Assembly (NCBI RefSeq): GCF_947501785.1
Contig: NZ_CANMXB010000001.1
Coordinates: 3,785,949-3,849,948, forward strand
Length of the DNA: 64,000 bases
Reading direction: 5' to 3'
DNA from: an uncultured Litoreibacter sp.
GTDB lineage: Bacteria > Pseudomonadota > Alphaproteobacteria > Rhodobacterales > Rhodobacteraceae
This document shows, piece after piece, positions 27,063-34,894 of the stretch; position 1 is the first letter of the stretch; each line of letters starts with the position of its first letter. The position numbers were made by a program, and so were the translations under genes. A model generated the notes under the pieces. It did no database searches, had not been told where the DNA came from, and saw only the letters and a list, made by a program, of their open reading frames with translations.

Positions 27063-28952
27063 ATGGGAAAGACATACGCAGGTCGCGCAGACCGTGACGC
27101 GATTGAGGCAGAAAGCAAGTGGGAGGACCGCGATCTTCCCAAAACGATGCACGGGCTTTTGGAAGATGTGAAAAACCGCCATGGCGCGCGGCCTGCGTTT
27201 TCGTATCAGCTGACCTCTGGTCCGACAGACCCCAATGAGACGCTCAGCTGGTCCGACGTTTATGACCGCTCTTGCCAATCTGCGAACCTGTTTCGCTCCC
27301 TTGGGGTGGGTGAAGATGACGTGGTGGCTTATGTGCTGCCCAACGCCACCGAGACTTTGGACGTGCTGATGGGCGGCATGATCGCGGGCATCGTTAACCC
27401 GATCAACCCGCTCTTGGAGCCCGAACAAATCAGCGCCATCCTGCGCGAAACCGGCGCCAAGGTGGTCGTGACCCTGCGCCCCTTCCCGAAAACCGATCTG
27501 GCCCAGAAGGTGGCCGAGGCCGTCAAGGACGCGCCCGGCGTGACCCATGTGCTGGAGGTCGACCTGCTGCGCTACCTGACAGGCCTCAAGAAATTCATCG
27601 TGCCGCTGATCCGGCCCAAAGTAGGCCACACCCATCACGCATCGGTGCAGAATTTCAACGCCGAAATGGGCAAGCAGAACAAGACGCTTGATTTTGCCGA
27701 CAGCGCCGGCGACCGCGTCGCGGCCTATTTCCACACTGGCGGCACGACGGGTATGCCGAAAGTGGCGCAGCACAAATATTCGGGCATGGCCTATAACGGC
27801 TTCCTTGGCCACACGCTCTTGTTTGATGAACAGGACGTGGTCATGTGCCCGCTGCCGCTGTTCCACGTCTTCGCGGTGCATGTGATCTTGATGGCGATGA
27901 TCCGGTCTGGCGCCCATGTGGTCTTCCCGACCCCGCAAGGCTATCGCGGCGAAGGCGTGTTCGACAATTTCTGGAAGCTGATCGAACGCTATGAGGTGAC
28001 CTTCATGATCACCGTGCCCACGGCGATTTCCGCGCTGATGCAGCGCGCGGTGGACGCTGATATCTCCTCGTTGAAGATGGCGTTCTCGGGCTCCTCGCCC
28101 CTGCCGGTCGAGCTGTACAAACGGTTCGAGAAGGCCTGCAACGTGACGATCACCGAAGGGTACGGGCTGACAGAAGCCACCTGCCTTGTGTCGATCAACC
28201 CGCCCGATGGCGAGAAGAAGATCGGCTCCATCGGCATCCCGTTCCCCTATTGCGACGTGCAGATTCGCGCGGTGTCGGATGGGGCCATGTGCGGGCCGGA
28301 TGAGATTGGCGAAATTTGCGTGTCCAACCCCGGCGTTTTCGCGGGCAACACCTATACGGAGGCTGACAAAAACGTCGACCTTTACCGCGACGAGCAATAC
28401 CTGCGCACCGGCGATCTGGGCCGCATCGACCCCGATGGCTACCTGTGGATCACCGGCCGCGCCAAGGATTTGATCATCCGCGGCGGCCACAATATCGACC
28501 CTGCCGAGATCGAAGAGGCCCTTGCGGGCCACCCCGACGTGGCCTTCGCAGGCGCGATTGGCCAGCCTGACGCGCATGCGGGTGAAATCCCATGTGTCTA
28601 TGTCGAGCTGGTGGCGGGCTCGACCGCCACGATTGAAGATCTGATGGCACATTGCAAAGAGCATGTTCATGAGCGTGCGGCCTGGCCGAAATATATTGAG
28701 CTTATGGATGAGTTGCCAAAGACGGCTGTAGGAAAGATCTTCAAACCCGACCTGCGCCGTGCGGCCATCACCCGCATTTACAATGCGGCTTTGGAAGAGG
28801 CCGGTGTCGAGGCTGAGGTGATATCCGTTCTGGAAGACAAGAAGCGGGGCCTTGTGGCCCAGCTGAGCAAAAAGGGCGAGGTGTCTGACACCGCTGTCAC
28901 CACCGTGCTTGGCAACTTCACCCGCCCATGGGAATGGGCGGACGCTGCCTGA
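27063..28952 (+). CDS. Acyl-CoA synthetase (AMP-binding enzyme family)
   Basis: This 629-aa protein has the ANL-superfamily motifs: P-loop FHTGGTTGMPKVAQHKYSG (about 228-246), ITEGYGLTEATC (A5 motif, about 363), YLRTGDLGRIDPDGYLWITG (A7-A8, about 447-466), GRAKDLIIRGGHNIDP and a catalytic Lys in TAVGKIFKP near the end. It activates a carboxylic acid as an acyl-adenylate and then a CoA thioester; the length and motifs suggest a fatty or aromatic acid, which cannot be settled here. The ATG at 27063 follows an AGGGAGGA site. A long reverse open frame over the same region is a codon-bias shadow. Confidence 0.9.
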   Translation: MGKTYAGRADRDAIEAESKWEDRDLPKTMHGLLEDVKNRHGARPAFSYQLTSGPTDPNETLSWSDVYDRSCQSANLFRSLGVGEDDVVAYVLPNATETLDVLMGGMIAGIVNPINPLLEPEQISAILRETGAKVVVTLRPFPKTDLAQKVAEAVKDAPGVTHVLEVDLLRYLTGLKKFIVPLIRPKVGHTHHASVQNFNAEMGKQNKTLDFADSAGDRVAAYFHTGGTTGMPKVAQHKYSGMAYNGFLGHTLLFDEQDVVMCPLPLFHVFAVHVILMAMIRSGAHVVFPTPQGYRGEGVFDNFWKLIERYEVTFMITVPTAISALMQRAVDADISSLKMAFSGSSPLPVELYKRFEKACNVTITEGYGLTEATCLVSINPPDGEKKIGSIGIPFPYCDVQIRAVSDGAMCGPDEIGEICVSNPGVFAGNTYTEADKNVDLYRDEQYLRTGDLGRIDPDGYLWITGRAKDLIIRGGHNIDPAEIEEALAGHPDVAFAGAIGQPDAHAGEIPCVYVELVAGSTATIEDLMAHCKEHVHERAAWPKYIELMDELPKTAVGKIFKPDLRRAAITRIYNAALEEAGVEAEVISVLEDKKRGLVAQLSKKGEVSDTAVTTVLGNFTRPWEWADAA

Positions 28953-28959
28953 TCCAGAT

Positions 28960-28977
28960 GTGCGCCTTCGGGCGCGC
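28960..28977 (+). terminator. Weak hairpin after the acyl-CoA synthetase gene
   Basis: A GCGCC-TTCG-GGCGC stem-loop lies eight bases after the stop codon, with a short T run (TTTT) about eight bases further on. The UUCG loop is typical of terminators, but the T tract is displaced, so this is a weak call. Confidence 0.45.
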
Positions 28978-28996
28978 ATCCATGTTTTGCGTTCTT

Positions 28997-29040
28997 GGGG
29001 GCTTTGCCCCCGCCACGCGGGCATCCCCCAGGATATTTTT
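28997..29040. repeat. Rhodobacteraceae-type intergenic hairpin repeat, copy 1
   Basis: The segment has a GGGGGC-TTT-GCCCCC hairpin followed by CATCCCCCAGGATATTTTTG. A related unit (GGGGC-TTC-GCCCC, then ATCCCCAGCATATTTTCG) lies at 56329-56377. The combination of a short GC hairpin and CCCCAGGATATTT is recalled as a common dispersed intergenic repeat of Rhodobacteraceae. Confidence 0.6.
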
Positions 29041-29078
29041 GAACATGGAAAGTTTGACGCGGGCGTTGCCGTGAATTA

Positions 29079-29093
29079 GAACAAAAGAGGAAC
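29079..29093. promoter_or_regulatory. LexA SOS box before imuA
   Basis: GAAC-AAAAGAG-GAAC matches the alphaproteobacterial LexA operator (GTTC-N7-GTTC read on the other strand) exactly. It ends six bases before the imuA start and includes the likely ribosome binding site GAGG, so LexA bound here would block the transcript start or early elongation of the mutagenesis cassette. Confidence 0.85.
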
Positions 29094-29099
29094 ATTTAG

Positions 29100-29792
29100 T
29101 TGGATTCTCTTTTGTCGTGGATTGCTGCCCCCTCCACCAAACGCCGTTTGCAGCGCGATTGCGCCCCGCAAACCGCCGCGCCAATCTTGTCGGAGGTCTT
29201 TGCCGAGACCGCTGCCGATGCCAGCGCCGTGGGGTTTGTGTTGGCGCGACTACCTGCAGGGCAGGGCCCGGTTTTGTGGGTGCAGGACCGCGTGTCGGGC
29301 AAGGAAAGCGGGTTATCTTATTTGTCGGGCATGCCCGATATTGCAGTGCTGCGGGTGGCGGTGAACCGTCCCATCGACGCGCTTTGGGCGATGGAGGAAG
29401 GCCTGCGCTGCGGCGGCTTGCGCGGCGTCATTGGCGAGATTTGGGGCGACCCGCCCGCGTTGAGTTTTACCGCGACCAAAAGGCTTGCCATGCGGGCGGA
29501 GGCGTCCGGCGTGCCCTGCTGGCTGATGCGCCGTGCAGCGGAGGCCAATTTAAGTGCTGCCCGCGACCGGTGGCGGGTGGGGGTGTTGCCCTCTGTGCCG
29601 CAGCGTTTCGACACACAAGCCCCCGGCATGCCACGCTGGCGGGTAGAGCTGTTCCGGTCTCGCAAGACCAAGCCCGGGGTTTGGGTGGCAAGCTATGATG
29701 GGGCAACGGGTCACCTCCATCTCGTTGCCGAACCTCGCGATGGAGCGGTTCCAGCGCGCGATGTCGGATCAGGGAAACGCGCCGCCGGATGA
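29100..29792 (+). CDS. imuA: ImuA-like protein of the SOS mutagenesis cassette
   Basis: This 230-aa protein lies directly before imuB and dnaE2 and has the RecA-fold-like layout of ImuA: LSEVFAETAADASAVGFVLA, an AGQGPVLWVQD strand, MEEGLRCGGLRGVIGEIWG and SFTATKRLAMRAEASGVPCW. It lacks a canonical Walker A. ImuA partners ImuB and DnaE2 in error-prone translesion synthesis after DNA damage. The start is a TTG at 29100, with GAGG seven bases before it inside the LexA box. The end overlaps imuB by 98 bases in another frame, which is unusually long. Confidence 0.85.
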   Translation: MDSLLSWIAAPSTKRRLQRDCAPQTAAPILSEVFAETAADASAVGFVLARLPAGQGPVLWVQDRVSGKESGLSYLSGMPDIAVLRVAVNRPIDALWAMEEGLRCGGLRGVIGEIWGDPPALSFTATKRLAMRAEASGVPCWLMRRAAEANLSAARDRWRVGVLPSVPQRFDTQAPGMPRWRVELFRSRKTKPGVWVASYDGATGHLHLVAEPRDGAVPARDVGSGKRAAG

Positions 29793-31224
29793 CATTCCGC
29801 TGGTGTTGGCCAGCGAGGGCCCGCATGGGCCGGTGGTCCATGCCGCCAACCGTGCAGCCCAGCTGACCGGCATTGAGGAGGGCGGGCGGGTCACTGACAT
29901 GCGGGCGTTTTGCCCCGACCTGCGGGTGGAATATGCCGATGTGGCGGGCGACGTGGCATTGATGGCCCGCCTGATGCTCTGGTCCCGGCGCTGGTGCCCG
30001 TGGAGCGTGGTGGACGGCCCGCGCGGGTTGATTTTGGACACGACCGGGTCGGACCACCTCTGGGGCGGGGAGGCCGCCATGTTGGAAGACATGGAGGCGC
30101 AGTTTTCTGCGCTCGGGTTGAGCGCGCAGCTGGCCGTGGCGCCCACATGGGGGGCGGCCTGGGGGCTGGCGCGCTACGGCACGGGGCGCGTGGTCTGTGC
30201 AGACCCGTTGCGCGACATGGGCGGGTTGCCGGCGCGGGCGTTGCGGCTGGATGCCGCCACGCTGCTATTGCTGGGCCGCTTGGGGTTGAAGACGGTGGGG
30301 GCCATTGCCGCCGTGCCGCGCGCCACCCTAGCGCGGCGGTTTGCGCGGGCGGAATTTGGGGCCAACCCGCTCTTGCGTCTGGATCAGGCGCTGGGGCGGC
30401 TGGCCGAACCTGTTTCCAGCATCGAGGAGCGCCCCTATTTCAGGGTGCAGTCCCGCCTGAGCGAGCCAGTGCAGGACCCCACGCCTTATCTGCCGGAACT
30501 TTGCGCAGAGCTGTGCAAGGTTATGGCCGCCGAAAACCATGGCTGCCGTGCGTTGCATTTGGCGGTCTATCGCAGTGACGGAGAGGTGAGCCATTTGCAT
30601 GTGGCGACTTCGCAGGCGACCCGGGAGCCGGGCCATCTGTTGACGTTGTTCGACGATAAGCTGGAGCGGATCAACCCGGGCTTTGGTTTTGACCTGATCA
30701 CGTTGGAGGCCCCGCTTGCAGAACCCCTGCAGGAGCGGCAGGGGTGGCTCGATACCCGCGCCGATGACGGGGTCGAACTGGCCCGCCTGATTGACCGGCT
30801 GTCCGCGCGGCTGGGGCGGGACGCGGTGACGCGACCCGTTTTGCATGAAAGCCATATGCCCGAACGCGCGGTGGGGTGGCGGGGCGCGCTGTCTGACACG
30901 CGGGAGCTGGTGCGGCCGCAGGCCCGCGAACGCCCGCTCCGATTGCTGCGCCCGCCTGAAGAGGTGCGCGTGCTCTACGCCGTACCCGAAGGCCCGCCTG
31001 CGCAATTTGTGTGGCGCCGCCAAACCCACCGGGTGGCGAAATTCGCGGGGCCCGAACGCATCGCGCCCGAGTGGTGGCAAGACCGGCCCGGGTCGCGCCT
31101 GCGCGACTATTACAAGGTGGAGGATGCAAAGGGTCTCAGGGTCTGGATGTACCGCGAGGGTCTGCATGAGGATGGGCGCGGGCAGGGGGATCCGCGCTGG
31201 TTCATTCATGGGCTTTTCGCATGA
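29695..31224 (+). CDS. imuB: ImuB, Y-family polymerase-like mutagenesis protein
   Basis: This 509-aa protein has a Y-family polymerase fold: SISLPNLAMERFQRA at the N-terminus, a region equivalent to the catalytic palm (SVVDGPRGLILDTTGSDHLW), and LGLKTVGAIAAVPRATLARR of the helix-hairpin-helix little-finger side. ImuB proteins lack catalytic acids and act as a clamp-binding hub for ImuA and DnaE2. The C-terminal tail ends PRWFIHGLFA. An adjacent ATG (29698) is an alternative start. It is cotranscribed with imuA and dnaE2. Confidence 0.92.
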   Translation: MMGQRVTSISLPNLAMERFQRAMSDQGNAPPDDIPLVLASEGPHGPVVHAANRAAQLTGIEEGGRVTDMRAFCPDLRVEYADVAGDVALMARLMLWSRRWCPWSVVDGPRGLILDTTGSDHLWGGEAAMLEDMEAQFSALGLSAQLAVAPTWGAAWGLARYGTGRVVCADPLRDMGGLPARALRLDAATLLLLGRLGLKTVGAIAAVPRATLARRFARAEFGANPLLRLDQALGRLAEPVSSIEERPYFRVQSRLSEPVQDPTPYLPELCAELCKVMAAENHGCRALHLAVYRSDGEVSHLHVATSQATREPGHLLTLFDDKLERINPGFGFDLITLEAPLAEPLQERQGWLDTRADDGVELARLIDRLSARLGRDAVTRPVLHESHMPERAVGWRGALSDTRELVRPQARERPLRLLRPPEEVRVLYAVPEGPPAQFVWRRQTHRVAKFAGPERIAPEWWQDRPGSRLRDYYKVEDAKGLRVWMYREGLHEDGRGQGDPRWFIHGLFA

Positions 31225-31233
31225 TGCGGGGCG

Positions 31234-31279
31234 CAATTTTTTTATCTAAAAAAATTGTAGTTTTCTTCGACGAAGAAAA
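31234..31279. other. Twin AT-rich perfect hairpins between imuB and dnaE2
   Basis: The 69-bp gap holds two adjacent inverted repeats: 31234-31257 (CAATTTTTTTA-TC-TAAAAAAATTG, 11-bp stem) and 31261-31279 (TTTTCTTCG-A-CGAAGAAAA, 9-bp stem). Both are AT-rich in a GC-rich neighbourhood. They end 15 bases before the dnaE2 start and could form an RNA structure that affects dnaE2 translation or a partial terminator. Confidence 0.7.
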
Positions 31280-31293
31280 TTGCCAGGTGGCCA

Positions 31294-34200
31294 ATGCCGC
31301 TGTCTGAAGGTCTGCCGCGCAAGCGCCTGGACGGCGCGTTTCAGCGCAATAAACGCGCTGCTTACGTGGAACTTGGCTTGGCCAGTTGCTTCTCCTTTCT
31401 GCACGCGTCGTCCGACGCGTCGGACCTGACTGCAACCGCGAACCTGCTTGGCTATGACGCGATCGGCATCGCGGATCTCAACACGCTGGCGGGCGTGGTG
31501 CGCATCCATACCGAGGCCAAGACCGCGCAGATACACCCTATCATCGGGTGCCGTCTCAGGCTGCTCTGCGGCGCGGAGTTTCTGGCCTACCCCAAAGACC
31601 ATGCCGCTTATGCGCGGCTGTCGACGCTTTTGTCCAAGGGCAAGATGGCGGCCCATGATGGCAGCTGGCAGCTAAAGGGGGAGACGGACCTGACGCTGGA
31701 GATGCTGGCGGGCCACGCCCACGGCATCCAGCTCATCGCCATCCCGCCCGAAAAGCTCCCGCCGTTCGAGGCTGACCTGAAGCGGCTGACCCGCGCGCTG
31801 CCCGGGGTTACTCATATTGCCGTCAGCCACCTGTATCGGGGCGACGACCGGGCGCGGATCAACAGGCTGGACCAACTGGCCAAGCGTCACAACCTCACCA
31901 TCATGGCGACCAATGACGTGCTGTATCATGCCCCCGACAGGCGGCCGCTGCAGGACGTGATGACCTGCATCCGCGAGAAGACCACCATCGCCAAGGCGGG
32001 GTTTCTGCTGCATGCCAATGCGGAGCGGCACCTGAAATCGCCGGCCCAGATGATCCGGCTTTTCGCCGATTGGCCCCACGCGATCCGGGCCACGCGCGAC
32101 ATGGCCGACGCCTGCACCTTCTCGCTGGATGATCTGAAATACCAATACCCCAGCGAGGTGATCCCCGACGGCTGCACCCCCATGCAGGAGCTGGAGCGGC
32201 TGACATGGGAGGGGGCTGAGAAGCGCTACCCGCAAGGTGTGCCCGGCCACGTTACCCAAACCGTCAAAAAGGAATTCGCGCTGATCGCCAAGAAGGACAT
32301 CGCGCAGTATTTTCTGACGATCTACGACATCGTCCGCTTCGCCCGCCACGAGGCGAGCCCGCCCATCCTGTGTCAGGGTAGGGGGTCGGCGGCCAATTCG
32401 GCGGTGTGTTTCTGTCTCGGCATCACCTCGGTGGACCCGAATGAAACCTCTGTCCTGTTTGAGCGTTTCCTCAGCGACGAGCGGGAGGAACCGCCCGATA
32501 TCGACGTCGATTTCGAACATGAGCGGCGCGAGGAGGTGATCCAGTACATGTACGAAAAATACGGGCGCGACAGGGCGGGGTTATGCGCCACCGTGATCCA
32601 TTATCGGCCCCGGTCGGCCATTCGGGAGGTTGGCAAGGCGATGGGGTTGAGCGAAGACATCACCTCGGCCTTGGCCAAAACCGTATGGGGCAGTTTTGAG
32701 CCGGAAATGAAAGAAAAGCGCGCGGCGGAGGCGGGCCTGGATCTATCAGACCGCTACCTGCGGATGGTGCTGAAACTGGCCAACCAGATGACCGGCATGC
32801 CGCGCCACCTTAGCCAGCACGTGGGCGGGTTCATCCTGACCGAACGCCCCCTGACCGAGATCGTGCCAATTGGAAACGGCGCCATGCCCGAGCGCAGTTT
32901 TATTGAATGGGACAAGGACGACATCGACGCGTTGAACATCTTCAAGGTTGATATTTTGGCACTGGGCATGCTGACCTGCATCCGCAAATGCTTCGACCTG
33001 CTTGGGGCGCATTACGGTGATGTCAAAAACCTGGCCACCGTGCCGCAGGACGATGCGCCGACCTACGACATGCTGTGTGAGGGTGACAGCCTCGGCGTGT
33101 TTCAGGTGGAAAGCAGGGCGCAAATGGCGATGCTGCCCAAGCTGCGCCCGCGTGAGTTCTACGACCTCGTCATTCAGGTCGCCATCGTGCGCCCCGGCCC
33201 CATTCAGGGCGACATGGTGCACCCCTATCTGCGTCGCCGCCAAGGCAAGGAGCGGGTCAATTACCCGGCGCCGGGGCCAGAGCACCCGCAAGACGAGCTG
33301 CTCAAAATCCTGGGGCGCACACTCGGCGTGCCAATTTTTCAGGAACAGGCGATGCAGATCGCGATGGATGCGGCGCAATTTTCTCCGGCGGAGGCCAATG
33401 AGCTGCGCAAGGCCATGGCCACGTTCCGCTCCAAAGGCACCATTGGGGAATTGGAGGACAAGATGGTGGGCCGCATGACCGAACGCGGCTACGATCCGGT
33501 CTTTGCGGCGCGCTGCTTCAGCCAGATCAAGGGCTTTGGCGATTACGGCTTCCCCGAAAGCCATGCGGCCAGCTTTGCCAAGCTGGTTTATGTCTCAAGC
33601 TGGATGAAATGCCACTACCCCGCCGCCTTCGCTTGCGCGCTTTTGAACGCGCAGCCCATGGGCTTCTACGCCCCGGCCCAGATCGTGCGCTGCGCGCGGG
33701 ATCATGGGGTGGAGGTGCGGCCCGCGGATGTGAATTTCTCCGACTGGGACAATACGTTGGAACCCGTCTCTCCCGGCGTGTTTGCGTTGCGCATCGGGTT
33801 GCGCCAGATCGATGGCGCGCGCAAGGACGCGATGGAGCGTTTGGTGGCACAGCGCGACGCGCCCTACACCAATTTCCGCGAGATGAAGAAACGCGCGCGG
33901 CTTGATGCGGGCTCATGCCGCAAGCTGGCGGCGGCGGATGCGTTGCGCTCCATGGGGCTGGACCGCCGTCAGGCGCTTTGGGAGACCAAGGCGCTGAAAG
34001 ACGCGCCCGACCTGCCGATTTTCACCCATGCGGATGCGGTCGACATCGGCGACGAGCCGCAGGTGAAACTGCCTGAGATGCCCCGCGCCGAACATGTGGT
34101 GGCCGACTACCAGACCCTGCGGCTGTCGCTGAAGGCGCATCCGCTCAGTTTTTTCCGCTCCAGCCTGACCGAGCAGGGCTACATCCGCGCGTCCTCCCTG

Positions 34201-34596
34201 CCCAAGCTGCGCAATGGCGCGCATGTGTCATTGGCCGGGCTGGTGTTGGTGCGCCAGAAGCCGGGCTCGGCCAAGGGGGTGTGTTTCATCACGCTGGAGG
34301 ACGAGACCGGGGTCGCCAATCTGGTGATCTGGCCCACGCTGTTCGAGGCATTCCGCCCCGTCATCATGACCTCCCGTCTGCTGGTGGTGCATGGGGTGGT
34401 GCAAACGGATGGCAAGGTGATCCATGTGGTGGCCAATCGGCTGGTCAACCGCACCGACAACCTGGCGCGGCTGTCCGAGGACCGGATGCCCGACACCACC
34501 ATGCCCACCGACGAGGTCAAACGCCCCATACCGGCCCCACCCCGCACCCATCCAAGGGACGTGCGCATCATCCCCAAGTCGCGGGATTTTCATTGA
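31294..34596 (+). CDS. dnaE2: Error-prone DNA polymerase DnaE2
   Basis: This 1100-aa C-family polymerase has the PHP domain at the N-terminus (YDAIGIADLNTLAGVVRIHT), catalytic palm motifs (CQGRGSAANSAVCFCLGITS and PDIDVDFEHERREEV, with the metal-binding Asp pair), the SFIEWDKDDIDALNIFKVDI block, and an OB fold near the end (GVCFITLEDETGVANLVIWP). DnaE2 performs mutagenic translesion synthesis with ImuA and ImuB. The length is normal. The C-terminal FHERH-type end reads IIPKSRDFH, close to the usual DnaE2 finish. The N-terminal first 25 residues are not typical, so the true start may be a little later. Confidence 0.95.
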   Translation: MPLSEGLPRKRLDGAFQRNKRAAYVELGLASCFSFLHASSDASDLTATANLLGYDAIGIADLNTLAGVVRIHTEAKTAQIHPIIGCRLRLLCGAEFLAYPKDHAAYARLSTLLSKGKMAAHDGSWQLKGETDLTLEMLAGHAHGIQLIAIPPEKLPPFEADLKRLTRALPGVTHIAVSHLYRGDDRARINRLDQLAKRHNLTIMATNDVLYHAPDRRPLQDVMTCIREKTTIAKAGFLLHANAERHLKSPAQMIRLFADWPHAIRATRDMADACTFSLDDLKYQYPSEVIPDGCTPMQELERLTWEGAEKRYPQGVPGHVTQTVKKEFALIAKKDIAQYFLTIYDIVRFARHEASPPILCQGRGSAANSAVCFCLGITSVDPNETSVLFERFLSDEREEPPDIDVDFEHERREEVIQYMYEKYGRDRAGLCATVIHYRPRSAIREVGKAMGLSEDITSALAKTVWGSFEPEMKEKRAAEAGLDLSDRYLRMVLKLANQMTGMPRHLSQHVGGFILTERPLTEIVPIGNGAMPERSFIEWDKDDIDALNIFKVDILALGMLTCIRKCFDLLGAHYGDVKNLATVPQDDAPTYDMLCEGDSLGVFQVESRAQMAMLPKLRPREFYDLVIQVAIVRPGPIQGDMVHPYLRRRQGKERVNYPAPGPEHPQDELLKILGRTLGVPIFQEQAMQIAMDAAQFSPAEANELRKAMATFRSKGTIGELEDKMVGRMTERGYDPVFAARCFSQIKGFGDYGFPESHAASFAKLVYVSSWMKCHYPAAFACALLNAQPMGFYAPAQIVRCARDHGVEVRPADVNFSDWDNTLEPVSPGVFALRIGLRQIDGARKDAMERLVAQRDAPYTNFREMKKRARLDAGSCRKLAAADALRSMGLDRRQALWETKALKDAPDLPIFTHADAVDIGDEPQVKLPEMPRAEHVVADYQTLRLSLKAHPLSFFRSSLTEQGYIRASSLPKLRNGAHVSLAGLVLVRQKPGSAKGVCFITLEDETGVANLVIWPTLFEAFRPVIMTSRLLVVHGVVQTDGKVIHVVANRLVNRTDNLARLSEDRMPDTTMPTDEVKRPIPAPPRTHPRDVRIIPKSRDFH

Positions 34597-34698
34597 TGTT
34601 AGGCCAATGCCGCGGGAGACAGGAGGCGTAGCAGACCCTCAAAGTCGGGACCGTTCATAGCGGCTGGGAGCCATTCGGTTTTCGGGAATAATAAGGGA

Positions 34699-34724
34699 TG
34701 GTGCTGTGAGGGAGGATTGAACTC
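34699..34724. repeat. attL-type core of the island (26-bp copy of the tRNA-Thr 3' end)
   Basis: TGGTGCTGTGAGGGAGGATT followed by GAACTC is identical over 26 bp to 54201-54226, which is the CCA end, acceptor 3' strand and part of the T-arm of tRNA-Thr read in reverse. The flanking bases differ on both sides. This is the left boundary left by site-specific integration. Confidence 0.93.
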
Positions 34725-34781
34725 AGAGAATTTGACTGTTTCGTATTGTTTTTATTGAGTAATTTTTGGTGTTGGTCAAGC

Positions 34782-34794
34782 CGTGTGTACCCCC
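34782..34794 (+). promoter_or_regulatory. Putative integrase arm-type site, left
   Basis: The 13-bp word CGTGTGTACCCCC lies 57 bp inside the left att core and recurs at 54132-54144, 56 bp inside the right core. The nearly symmetrical distances suggest arm-binding sites for the integrase or an excisionase. Confidence 0.6.
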
Positions 34795-34894
34795 TTTGTG
34801 CTCACTCGCCCCTTTCTCAAGACGACTAAGGGAGGTGTTGCTGACCGTCGTCTGTCCACATAACAATGTGTGAATAGTTTAAGTGGAGTATTTG

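Noticed and set aside
27018..29024. 668-codon reverse open frame over the acyl-CoA synthetase
   Set aside because: It is the complement of a strongly supported GC-rich gene, has no domain signal and no neighbour logic; it is a codon-bias shadow.
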